Source: Metabacillus litoralis
Lineage (GTDB): Bacteria; Bacillota; Bacilli; Bacillales; Bacillaceae
NCBI RefSeq assembly: GCF_020524045.1
Contig: NZ_JAIVKL010000018.1
Coordinates: forward strand, 37,198 to 101,197
Direction of reading: 5' to 3'
DNA length: 64,000 nucleotides
Of this stretch, positions 17,323 to 25,397 are shown one piece after another (position 1 is the first letter of the stretch; the number at the start of each line of letters is the position of its first letter). The notes beneath the pieces were generated by a model. That model was not told the origin of the DNA. It made no database searches and worked only from the letters and a program-made list of their open reading frames with translations. The position numbers were made by a program, and so were the translations under genes.

Positions 17323-18237
17323 TTAATACCCGAATACCACAAGAGCACCTAATATAACGACTGGAGCTAGCATTAAGAAATTCACAAGTACCTCTCCTTT
17401 ATGAGAGACCTTATCTTCTAATTCAGCTTCCTTAGTTACTTCAATATATTGTTTCTTAAGGCTGTCATTCTTCACCTTCAATTTTTCAGCAGCAGACAAC
17501 GCCTTGATGTCTTTTGTAAACAAATTATATTCTTTCACTACTTCCGCTGAAGGCCCCATTGCTTTCATTTCACCATAATGCATCCATACAATCCGATCAC
17601 AGAAGGCTTTCATTTGACTAGCAGAATGACTAACAAAGAAGATTGTTTTACCTTGAGCCTTGAACTCGTTCATTTTATCTAGACACTTATTTGTGAAAGT
17701 TGTATCTCCAACTGAAAGTGCTTCATCAATAATAAGGATATCTGGGTCAGTATGCACTGATATTGCAAACCCAAGTCTAGATCTCATACCACTAGAATAA
17801 TTCTTAACTGGTTGGTGAATATAATCCGCTAGTTCAGCAAAATCAATGATGTCTTGTCTAATCTCATCAATTTGTTTAGGAGTTAGACCATGCATCATAC
17901 ACTTAAGCGTAATATTTTCCATACCGGATAAATTATTATTTAAGCCTGCAGAAATTGCTATTAAAGATGGAGTACCATTAAGTGTAATCGTTCCTTTGCT
18001 TGGTTGGATTACTTGAGAAAGCAAATTCGATAAAGTAGATTTACCCGATCCATTTAGACCTAGTATCCCAATCGTTTCTCCTTCTACAGCTCGGAAGGTA
18101 ACATCCTTAACAGCAGAAAAGTATTTAGTGTTTTTTTCTTTTTTCTTAAAAGAGAAAAACTTCAAAAGCTTATCAGCCGGCTTAGTTTGAGTGGAATACA
18201 ATTTATATACATTCTTAACTTCTACTTTATAGTTCAT
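17323..18237 (-). CDS. tagH: Polysaccharide/teichoic acid ABC exporter ATP-binding subunit, TagH type
   Basis: A 304-residue ATPase that powers export of the finished lipid-linked polymer across the membrane with TagG. Visible are the Walker A motif in GILGLNGSGKSTLSNLL (~57-73), the signature YSSGMRSRLGF (~145), Walker B LIIDEALSVGD and the switch His in FFVSHS. The C-terminus has a coiled segment and then one transmembrane helix (VNFLMLAPVVILGALVVF) and stops there. Bacillus subtilis TagH is about 527 residues with an extracytoplasmic C-terminal domain, which is missing here. The short form suggests a different polymer or a lost wall-binding domain. Confidence 0.88.
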   Translation of the reverse strand: MNYKVEVKNVYKLYSTQTKPADKLLKFFSFKKKEKNTKYFSAVKDVTFRAVEGETIGILGLNGSGKSTLSNLLSQVIQPSKGTITLNGTPSLIAISAGLNNNLSGMENITLKCMMHGLTPKQIDEIRQDIIDFAELADYIHQPVKNYSSGMRSRLGFAISVHTDPDILIIDEALSVGDTTFTNKCLDKMNEFKAQGKTIFFVSHSASQMKAFCDRIVWMHYGEMKAMGPSAEVVKEYNLFTKDIKALSAAEKLKVKNDSLKKQYIEVTKEAELEDKVSHKGEVLVNFLMLAPVVILGALVVFGY

Positions 18238-18264
18238 TTTAATATTAATACCTCACATTATCTT

Positions 18265-19077
18265 TTATAGATAATCCACAAAATTCTCCCTGAAACGCAT
18301 GTGTAACTTTGCTCCAAAAAATAAAAGGATTAGTGTAAATACCCAAAAGTATAAGGTGTATGTTGGATCTTCAAAAAACCAACCTTCACCAAGAAAAGAA
18401 TCTCGAAAACCATCTATTAGATAATAAATTGGATTTAACTTTAAGATATTACTTAGAATTTCTGGTACATTTCTACTCTCTGGGTTCCACAATATCGGAG
18501 ATAAGTATAACAACATACGCATCATGGACGATAGAAAAGTTTGATAATCTCTAATTATTGTAGAGATAGTAGAACTAAACAGCGAGAAAGCAAAGATAAA
18601 AATGATCGTACAAATGAAATAATAAAAAATTTGAATCCAATGAATCGTAACAGGAACACCGCTTAGTAGAAGTAATGCGATTAAAATCACCATTAATACT
18701 AAGAAATTAATACTATTACTTACAATCTTAATTGTTGGTAGCAAACTTACAGGAAAATTCATTTTGGATACCAACGAGACTTTTTGATGAATACTGTTGG
18801 ACCCCTGAATCATAGATGGACTAATAAAAAACCATGGAATTAAGCCCATCAAAAGCCATAAAATATAAGGTATTTCACCAACAGGCTGTCCCCCACGGAT
18901 CCCAATTCCAAATACTATCCAGTAAATCATAATTTGAATTATCGGGTTTAGAAATTGCCATAGAGTACCTAAATAATGATTTTGATAGGCTCCCTTTACT
19001 TCAAACCTAGACATTCTATATATTAAGTTTATATGCTTGAATTGCTCTGATAAGATTTCTATAACAGGCTTGAACAT
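18265..19077 (-). CDS. tagG: Polysaccharide/teichoic acid ABC exporter permease, TagG type
   Basis: A 270-residue integral membrane permease of the ABC-2 family with six predicted transmembrane segments. The start region RMSRFEVKGAYQNHYLGTLWQFLNPIIQI is the conserved cytoplasmic and first-helix motif of TagG/Wzm/KpsM exporters; PILWNPESRNVPEILSNILKLNPIYYLIDGFRD is the conserved C-terminal block. It lies 27 nt upstream of tagH and pairs with it. In the operon context it exports the polymer that is built by the flanking glycosyltransferases. Confidence 0.9.
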   Translation of the reverse strand: MFKPVIEILSEQFKHINLIYRMSRFEVKGAYQNHYLGTLWQFLNPIIQIMIYWIVFGIGIRGGQPVGEIPYILWLLMGLIPWFFISPSMIQGSNSIHQKVSLVSKMNFPVSLLPTIKIVSNSINFLVLMVILIALLLLSGVPVTIHWIQIFYYFICTIIFIFAFSLFSSTISTIIRDYQTFLSSMMRMLLYLSPILWNPESRNVPEILSNILKLNPIYYLIDGFRDSFLGEGWFFEDPTYTLYFWVFTLILLFFGAKLHMRFRENFVDYL

Positions 19078-19100
19078 AATTAAGCTTCCTTTTTCATGGT

Positions 19101-20360
19101 TTAGTTGATAAATGAATAAAGATTTCCGAAATTAGCAATTTGTAAATCTTGGTTAGAACTACTTACAATATTTCTTGTATCCAAGACTATTGGTGTATTC
19201 ATTTTGTTGTATTGTTCACCAGAAAGATCTTTAAATTCATTATGATCTGTCAAAATTAAGATCAGATCTGATCCAGTAAGTGCTTTCTCAAGGTCTGATT
19301 CAACAAATTCCATCTTAACATGAGGATCATATGCAACGACTTCACAACGCAGGTTCGCTCTTAACTTTTCAAAGATCTCCATTGCCGGACTTTCTCTTAT
19401 GTCATCCACATTCCCTTTATAAGTAAGACCAAATACAGTAATTTTCTTTCCATTATTTTTGGAAAGTAACTTTAATGCTGATTCAATAACGTATTCTGGC
19501 ATAGAGTTATTAATATCTCTAGCAATTTTTATCATTTTAGATGATTCTGGTGCTTTGGCTATAATAAAGTAAGGATCTACTGCTAAGCAATGTCCACCAA
19601 CACCTGGTCCGGGTGTATGCAGATTCACCCTAGGGTGTTTGTTTGCCATCTCAATTACTTCAAGAGCGTTAATTCCTAATTCATTTGAAACCTTCGCTAA
19701 TTCATTAGCTAGAGCAATATTTACATCACGAAATGTATTTTCCATTAACTTCGACATTTCAGCTGTTCTTGCGTTTGTTTTAATAATTTCACCCTGTACA
19801 AATGTTTCGTAAACTTCTGCACCTTTCTCAGTACAAGCTGGTGTAACACCACCTACAATTCTGTTATTATGAATTAACTCATGCATAATTTTACCAGGCA
19901 ATACTCTCTCAGGACAGTGAACTAGGAAGATATCCTCTCCAACCGTAAAACCTGCCTCTTCTAACCTCGGCCTTACGCTATCGTCCATCGTTCTAGGACC
20001 AATTGTTGATTCTACAATTACAGTATTGCCTTTTTCAAGATATGGTATGATGCTTTCTGTTGCAGCTAGCACATAAGTTAAATCACAAGATCTATGTTCA
20101 TCATCGTTATTAGGTGTTGGGACAGCAATAATAAATGTATCAGCCTTTTCAGGTGATAACGAAGCTTTAAAGTTACCTCTTTGAATAACTTCTTCCAGAG
20201 CTTCTTGTAAACCAGGTTCTTCTATATGAATTTGACCATTATTTAATGAATCAATTACTCGTTGACTAACATCCACACCAACCACGTCAACTCCGTATTT
20301 AGCAAACATAATTGACGTTGGTAATCCAATATAACCTAATCCTATTGTACAAATTTTCAT
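19101..20360 (-). CDS. wecC: UDP-N-acetyl-D-mannosamine dehydrogenase (WecC type)
   Basis: A 419-residue cytosolic NAD-dependent enzyme converting UDP-ManNAc to UDP-ManNAcA. Start KICTIGLGYIGLPTSIMFAK is the NAD-binding site; IIAVPTPNND, VESTIGPRTMDD, HCPERVLPGKIMHEL, KLMENTFRDVNIALANEL and the catalytic-Cys segment GPGVGGHCLAVDPYFI follow, then the C-terminal FGLTYKGNVDDIRESPA. The combination PERVLPG and NTFRDVNIALANE marks the UDP-HexNAc dehydrogenase branch rather than Ugd. ATG 20360 is preferred because the GAGAGG box abuts the upstream ATG (20369) with no spacing. It takes the MnaA product and thus puts an acidic ManNAcA into the polymer (inference). Confidence 0.9.
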   Translation of the reverse strand: MKICTIGLGYIGLPTSIMFAKYGVDVVGVDVSQRVIDSLNNGQIHIEEPGLQEALEEVIQRGNFKASLSPEKADTFIIAVPTPNNDDEHRSCDLTYVLAATESIIPYLEKGNTVIVESTIGPRTMDDSVRPRLEEAGFTVGEDIFLVHCPERVLPGKIMHELIHNNRIVGGVTPACTEKGAEVYETFVQGEIIKTNARTAEMSKLMENTFRDVNIALANELAKVSNELGINALEVIEMANKHPRVNLHTPGPGVGGHCLAVDPYFIIAKAPESSKMIKIARDINNSMPEYVIESALKLLSKNNGKKITVFGLTYKGNVDDIRESPAMEIFEKLRANLRCEVVAYDPHVKMEFVESDLEKALTGSDLILILTDHNEFKDLSGEQYNKMNTPIVLDTRNIVSSSNQDLQIANFGNLYSFIN

Positions 20361-20389
20361 TTTTTGCATCCTCTCTTATATAAATACAA

Positions 20390-21658
20390 TTAGAAATTCC
20401 GATATACATTTAATAAATTTCCCTGCTCAACTTCCCAATTATACTTTTCTCTAGCCTGAACACAATTCCCACTAAAGAAGTCTCGCTTTGCTGAATTCTG
20501 CAATAAATCATTTACTGCCTTAGCAATCTCATCAGGGTCATGTGGATCAATTGCTAAGCCTATCTTATTTTCAATGACGACTTTTTTAATCTCTGGAAAA
20601 TCACATGCTACAACTGGCACTTCACTCATCATATATTCAAATAATTTATTTGATGATGCTGAATAGTGGTTAAAACATACATTATTTAAAACTTGGAATC
20701 CTAGATAAGCATTTCTAGTATATTTCGGTAGATCCTGAAGTGGCACTTTTGAAATGAACTTTATTTTATCTTCTAAGCCCTTTTCTTTTACCATTAGCTG
20801 AAGTTCATCCTTAATCCGACCATCACCTATTAATACAAGTGTTCCTTCATTAAATTTAGGAAAAGCCTCAATCAACTTGTCTAAACCTCTACCAGTCTGT
20901 ATCCCACCTTGATATAGTAGAATCTTTTCATCCTCTGGTAAAGATAGCATCTTATGCAAGTTAACCTTTTCCTTATTGTGTTCTACCTGCTTAAAAGGAT
21001 AATTATGAAGAACATAAGGGTAAAAACCGTATAATTCTTCATTGTATTTAGCACGTGTGTTATTCTCTACAATCATCGAATCTATTCTTTTAATAAAGAA
21101 GTGCTCAAATTTTTTATACCAAGGATTCTCATATCCGGTTCTACTAGTCTGCACTTCATGTGAGTCATAAATTAAGGTTTTTTTCTTAAAACGCCATTTC
21201 GCACTTATATATCCTTGTGGTAATGTATTTAAATCATTCGAATGGTAAATATCATAATTCCCACTATACCCCTTAATTATCATCCTTAAGATTAAGGAGC
21301 CTCTCACCCATATGACTCTTGCTTTCGTTTTTAGTAGTACTCCAGCAATAACAGTTATTATCAACATAGTAATAGGCAGAAAGTACAACAAAATCGCCCA
21401 TATTATAGCTAAAGAAATTAACAACCACTTATTCTGTATAATTGATTGCATAAACGTTAAAAGTGTTGGATACCTTTTAAGTCTATAAACTCTAAAGTGT
21501 TCATTATATTCTTCATATTGCTTAACATTTGGATCTTTAGGGTCATCTATGCAGATAAGTTCTACATCATAACCGTTCTGGGAAAGAGTTGTACACTCTC
21601 TAAGAACTCTTGCATCATTTGTAAAATGATTCCAAACAAACATACCTACACGTTTCAT
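20390..21658 (-). CDS. Membrane-associated glycosyltransferase family 4 protein
   Basis: A 422-residue GT-B glycosyltransferase, first gene of the wall operon. The N-terminal domain (VGMFVWNHFTNDARVLREC) contains an inserted hydrophobic hairpin at ~75-110 (LLISLAIIWAILLYFLP and the following helix), suggesting membrane association. IYHSNDLNTLPQGY and IYDSHEVQTSRTGY follow; the C-terminal half has ILLYQGGIQTGRGLDKLI, TLVLIGDGRIKDEL and NKLFEYMMSEVPVVACDFPEIK. GT4 members with this insertion act on lipid-linked acceptors. RBS AGAGGGA lies 10 nt upstream. Sugar specificity is not visible. Confidence 0.82.
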   Translation of the reverse strand: MKRVGMFVWNHFTNDARVLRECTTLSQNGYDVELICIDDPKDPNVKQYEEYNEHFRVYRLKRYPTLLTFMQSIIQNKWLLISLAIIWAILLYFLPITMLIITVIAGVLLKTKARVIWVRGSLILRMIIKGYSGNYDIYHSNDLNTLPQGYISAKWRFKKKTLIYDSHEVQTSRTGYENPWYKKFEHFFIKRIDSMIVENNTRAKYNEELYGFYPYVLHNYPFKQVEHNKEKVNLHKMLSLPEDEKILLYQGGIQTGRGLDKLIEAFPKFNEGTLVLIGDGRIKDELQLMVKEKGLEDKIKFISKVPLQDLPKYTRNAYLGFQVLNNVCFNHYSASSNKLFEYMMSEVPVVACDFPEIKKVVIENKIGLAIDPHDPDEIAKAVNDLLQNSAKRDFFSGNCVQAREKYNWEVEQGNLLNVYRNF

Positions 21659-21748
21659 AATTTAATTTCCCTCTTTACCTTCTTTTAATAACCCATAATG
21701 AATATTCTTTTTGATCCTTAAACTCACTATTGAGCTACAACTATTATT

Positions 21749-21787
21749 AAAAAAGAGCTCAAAATATACTAAGTGCCCTTTTTTTCT
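21749..21787 (-). promoter_or_regulatory. Attenuator-like hairpin in the leader of the wall operon
   Basis: On the minus strand AAAAAGGGC pairs with GCTCTTTTT (one G-U) around a 16-nt loop, and the 3' arm is T-rich with a further TTAATAAT. It lies between the predicted promoter at 21973-22001 and the first gene, so it is placed to act as a leader terminator, although it could also be a chance structure. Confidence 0.35.
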
Positions 21788-21972
21788 ATATCCTTCGTAT
21801 TAAATTGATTAAATGTGTCCCTTATTGAAAAAGAGATACTTTAACTTTTAGAATTTGGATAGATTATATTTGGTTAGCATTTAATAGTCCCTTTATTTTA
21901 ATTACCATTAATATCCAATTCATTTACACATAATCTCAGCTAGTATCATAATCTATTCTACCACAATAGTAC

Positions 21973-22001
21973 ATTTTACGATAAAAAATACCATATTTCA
22001 A
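21973..22001 (-). promoter_or_regulatory. Predicted sigma-A promoter of the wall-polysaccharide operon
   Basis: Minus strand TTGAAA (22001-21996) and TAAAAT (21978-21973) with a 17-bp spacer. It would give an unusually long leader of about 300 nt before the glycosyltransferase at 21658. No other content is seen in the 512-nt gap apart from the leader hairpin and the gtaB terminator. Confidence 0.5.
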
Positions 22002-22095
22002 ATAAAGATTTCAATGTTTATGACAATATTTGTCTACAATTCACAGGTTATATAAATAATTTAAAGAATGACACCTTTAGCATTATGAAAAATAT

Positions 22096-22125
22096 AAAAA
22101 AGCACTTCGAATTGAAGCGCTTTTT
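22096..22125 (-). terminator. Terminator of gtaB
   Basis: AAAAAGCGCTTC pairs with GAAGTGCTTTTT on the minus strand (one G-U) with a 5-nt loop and T run. Confidence 0.88.
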
Positions 22126-22170
22126 ATAACCTAAATTTTTTTCATTTTTGTTCTAAACCAATTTCTGAAC

Positions 22171-23052
22171 TTAATCAGAGAATTTAACTACTTCCTTCAA
22201 ATAAGCTATTACATCTTTTCTTAAATCCTCACGCATCATCGCAAAATCAAGAGTAGCTTTAATAAAACCCAATTTATCTCCTACATCATAACGGTGTCCA
22301 TCAAAATGATAAGCAAGTACTCTCTGTTTTATAGACAGTTCCTTTAATGCATCTGTTAGCTGTATTTCTCCACCAGAACCAGGCTTAATATTTGCTAAGA
22401 TATCCATTATCTCAGGCTTTAATATATATCTTCCTAAAATTGCACTATTTGAAGGTGCCGTTTCAATAGTAGGCTTCTCTACCATATCTTCTACTTGATA
22501 TACATCTCTCGATAATTCTTCTTTACGATACTTAACAATTCCATATTTCGAAACATCATCTTCATTTACTTTTTGTACTCCGACTACTGTACTCTCATAT
22601 TGATCATATATATCAATCAACTGTTTTAGACACGGAACTGAATCAGATTGAACGATATCATCACCTAACATTACAGCAAATGGTTCATCTCCTATAAATC
22701 TGCGTGCACAATAAATAGCATGCCCAAGCCCTTTTGGTTCTTTTTGTCTAATATAATGAATGTTTGCAAGCTGTGAAATTTTCTGGACTTCTTCTAGCAC
22801 CTTCCACTTACCTTTATTTGCCAATGTCTCTTCTAGTTCATATGATTTATCAAAGTGGTCCTCAATAGCTCGCTTCCCACGACCGCTCACTATCAATATA
22901 TCTTCAATTCCCGAAGCAACTGCCTCTTCAATAATGTATTGAATCGTTGGTTTGTCAACGATAGGTAACATTTCCTTTGGTTGTGCTTTTGTAGCCGGTA
23001 AAAACCTCGTCCCTAAACCTGCTGCAGGTATAATTGCTTTCCTAATTCGCAT
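22171..23052 (-). CDS. gtaB: UTP-glucose-1-phosphate uridylyltransferase GtaB
   Basis: A 293-residue cytosolic enzyme making UDP-glucose from UTP and glucose-1-phosphate. The N-terminus [20 protein letters not shown] with [20 protein letters not shown] is the nucleotide-binding site; [58 protein letters not shown] and [12 protein letters not shown] follow, all standard for the family and the normal length. AGGGGGAT precedes the ATG. It feeds the UDP-glucose dehydrogenase next door. A YngB-type paralogue cannot be excluded by sequence alone. Confidence 0.94.
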   Translation of the reverse strand: MRIRKAIIPAAGLGTRFLPATKAQPKEMLPIVDKPTIQYIIEEAVASGIEDILIVSGRGKRAIEDHFDKSYELEETLANKGKWKVLEEVQKISQLANIHYIRQKEPKGLGHAIYCARRFIGDEPFAVMLGDDIVQSDSVPCLKQLIDIYDQYESTVVGVQKVNEDDVSKYGIVKYRKEELSRDVYQVEDMVEKPTIETAPSNSAILGRYILKPEIMDILANIKPGSGGEIQLTDALKELSIKQRVLAYHFDGHRYDVGDKLGFIKATLDFAMMREDLRKDVIAYLKEVVKFSD

Positions 23053-23302
23053 TCGTATCCCCCTTTATTAATCCTATAATTACCTCTAAGTAATAGTCCA
23101 TCTAAGAATTTAATAAAACATATACTACATATACTCATTTTAACGTAACTTAGCATAGAAAAATAAATTTCAAACGAAGTTTTTATTAAAAATCACATAC
23201 AATCCCTTCTACATACCAACAGTTATAAAGAAATAAATAGAAGAACTCTCAAATTGCACAACCAAAGTGCTTTATCACGATGTATAAGCAATTCTAAGAA
23301 AC

Positions 23303-23344
23303 AAAAAAGGAGACCGCTCTTCATAATATTTGAAGAACAGTCTC
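23303..23344 (-). terminator. Terminator of the UDP-glucose dehydrogenase gene
   Basis: On the minus strand GAGACTGTTCTTCA pairs with TGAAGAGCGGTCTC (two G-U pairs) and is followed by CCTTTTTT. The remaining ~420-nt gap (23053-23473) shows no gene. Confidence 0.85.
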
Positions 23345-23473
23345 ATCTTTCATCTATTCACATTATTGCTAATTCCCGATTCAGGCATCACTTCCGTGAG
23401 AAGATTAATGAAAGATGGATAAAAATATTCAAGAACTAAAATAATATAAAAAATTTATACAAAGCCAATAATG

Positions 23474-24796
23474 TTAAACATTTTCTCTAATTATTGTCTT
23501 TCGACCCACAGAAGCATATGTAATATCTAGTTTTTTCATATCTTGAAGACTATAACAATTCCTACCATCCACAACATTAGGAGTTTTCATTAATTCCTTA
23601 TATTTACTTATTGTAAAAGTCTTGATTTGTGTCCATTCGGTAGCAATAAATACTAATTCTGTATCCTTTATTGTTTCTTCTATTGTCTCATTATAATTAA
23701 CTAAATCACCAAACACCTTTTCAACATTATGTCTTGCAATTGGATCGAAAACATTGACAATCGCTTTATCCTTGATAAGCTCTTTTATTAATATTAACGA
23801 TGCTGCTTCCCTGATATCATCAGTATTTGGCTTAAATGCGATACCTAGTACCGCCACTTTTTTATCTTTAAATGATGATCCAACAATTCCCCTAGCCTTT
23901 TGTAGAAGTAGGAAAGGTTGTTTATTATTCACTTCAATAACGGATTCCAATAAGTTAAAAGAATGTTGTACGTGTCCTGCTAGTTGAACTAGAGCGTTTG
24001 TATCTTTAGGAAAACATGACCCTCCATATCCCAAACCTGCTTGTAAAAAATCCGAACCTATCCTTCGATCCATTCCGACCGCCTTTGAAACATCTTCTAT
24101 ATTTGCTCCAATTTTTTCACATAAGTTCGCAATTTCATTAATAAAACTAATTTTAGTTGCTAAAAAAGCATTTGAAGCATATTTAATCATTTCAGCACTT
24201 TCAATATCTGTATGTACAAATGGGAGATTAAAAGGTCTATAAACATCTTCAAGTAATTTAGCGGCAGATTCATTTTCACTGCCAATCACAATCCTATCAC
24301 CGTTAAATGTATCGTAAATTGCTGTCCCTTCCCTCAAAAATTCAGGGTTTGATACAATATCTACTTTTAAATCTGCGTTAGCATCTTCTTCAATCCACAA
24401 TTTAATTTTATGGTTTGTACCAATTGAAACTGTACTCTTTGTCACAACTGTAACCTTGTCTTTTTTTAGATATTTGCTGATATCCTTAGCAACTTTTTTT
24501 ACATATGATAAATCAGCTGAACCATCACTGTTTCCAGGCGTACCAACAGCAATAATAATTATATCCGGGTTTGAATATGCTATATTTGGTTCAAATGAAA
24601 AGGTTAATCTTTCATTTGTTTGATTCTTTATTATCATTTCTTCCAATCCAGGTTCATAAATTGGAGATTTGCCTTTCATAAGGGTCATAACTTTTTCTTT
24701 ATCAATGTCAAAACAAACAACCCTATGGCCTATCTCCGCCAATGATACACCAGTTACTAACCCAACATAACCTGTTCCAGCGACTGTAATATTCAT
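23474..24796 (-). CDS. tuaD: UDP-glucose 6-dehydrogenase (TuaD/Ugd)
   Basis: A 440-residue cytosolic enzyme that oxidises UDP-glucose to UDP-glucuronate with two NAD+. Key segments are the NAD site ITVAGTGYVGLVTGVSLAE, IIIAVGTPGNSDGSADLSYV, KSTVSIGTN, SNPEFLREGTAIYD, MIKYASNAFLATKISFINEI and the catalytic-Cys segment GLGYGGSCFPKDTNAL, with a C-terminal LGIAFKPNTDDIREA. These distinguish it from the WecC-type enzyme at 19-20 kb. Transcribed alone, between its own terminator and the surface-protein locus. With GtaB it supplies glucuronate for a teichuronic-like wall polymer. Confidence 0.93.
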   Translation of the reverse strand: MNITVAGTGYVGLVTGVSLAEIGHRVVCFDIDKEKVMTLMKGKSPIYEPGLEEMIIKNQTNERLTFSFEPNIAYSNPDIIIIAVGTPGNSDGSADLSYVKKVAKDISKYLKKDKVTVVTKSTVSIGTNHKIKLWIEEDANADLKVDIVSNPEFLREGTAIYDTFNGDRIVIGSENESAAKLLEDVYRPFNLPFVHTDIESAEMIKYASNAFLATKISFINEIANLCEKIGANIEDVSKAVGMDRRIGSDFLQAGLGYGGSCFPKDTNALVQLAGHVQHSFNLLESVIEVNNKQPFLLLQKARGIVGSSFKDKKVAVLGIAFKPNTDDIREAASLILIKELIKDKAIVNVFDPIARHNVEKVFGDLVNYNETIEETIKDTELVFIATEWTQIKTFTISKYKELMKTPNVVDGRNCYSLQDMKKLDITYASVGRKTIIRENV

Positions 24797-25109
24797 TTAG
24801 CCTCTCTCCCCCAAGCTTGAATATAAATTTATAGTCACACTAAATTAAATTAACTGTGACCATTATTTAACTTAGTATTCATTTTAACGCAATATTATAT
24901 ATTACAGTTTAATCCATCGTTAATTTTTCATAAATTTTAAGTGGATTACTTTATATATGAAGTAACTTATTTTATGTACTAAATACCGGAGAGAATTCGA
25001 GGTTATTATATTCGATGGAATTTTTATTTATTACTATAAGTGATTTTAGTATATATAATCCTCACCTTTAAGGCAGGATCTAGTATTTAAATTAGACCCT
25101 ACCTTACCA
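24797..25109. other. Intergenic region without a gene
   Basis: AT-rich upstream region of tuaD. Apart from an imperfect inverted repeat at 25070-25105 I see no feature. Confidence 0.5.
25070..25105 (-). terminator. Inverted repeat, probable weak terminator of the small lipoprotein gene
   Basis: AAGGTAGGGTCTA pairs with TAGATCCTGCCTT on the minus strand (two G-U pairs). No long T run follows, so termination strength is uncertain. Confidence 0.5.
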
Positions 25110-25316
25110 TTACTTACTCTTCTGCAACAACTCAATCTTCTTCTTCAATTTCTCATTCTCAGCCTTCAGCTGGCTATTTTCTAATTTAAGATCCTGAACC
25201 TCTTTTTTAAATTCCGTGCTTTCTTCTACATTTTTTGCTTCTTTTTCGTTCGAACAACCTATAGTAAACGTTAGTAATGCTGTTGTAATTAAAGTAATCG
25301 ATAAAAGCTTCTTCAT
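25110..25316 (-). CDS. Small coiled-coil lipoprotein
   Basis: A 68-residue predicted lipoprotein. The signal MKKLLSITLITTALLTFTIG leads to a lipobox with the invariant Cys at residue 21 (TIGC), so the mature 48-residue chain would be lipid-anchored outside the membrane. The mature part is a Lys/Glu-rich heptad coiled coil (LKLENSQLKAENEKLKKKIE) resembling Lpp-like rods. GGAGG lies 7 nt before the ATG. It lies just downstream of the giant surface protein, separated by an inverted repeat. No family name assigned. Confidence 0.75.
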   Translation of the reverse strand: MKKLLSITLITTALLTFTIGCSNEKEAKNVEESTEFKKEVQDLKLENSQLKAENEKLKKKIELLQKSK

Positions 25317-25358
25317 TATTCATCCTCCAGATTTCAATCTTCTCCACTTAGAAGTGAA

Positions 25359-25393
25359 GAAGGGCCTGACATCTTAGAGATGCCAGTCCCTTC
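25359..25393 (-). terminator. Hairpin after the giant surface-protein gene
   Basis: GAAGGGACTGGCATCT and AGATGTCAGGCCCTTC pair on the minus strand with mostly perfect bases. It starts 4 nt after the stop codon; only a short T stretch follows, so it may be a terminator or an mRNA 3'-end stabiliser. Confidence 0.65.
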
Positions 25394-25397
25394 TATT

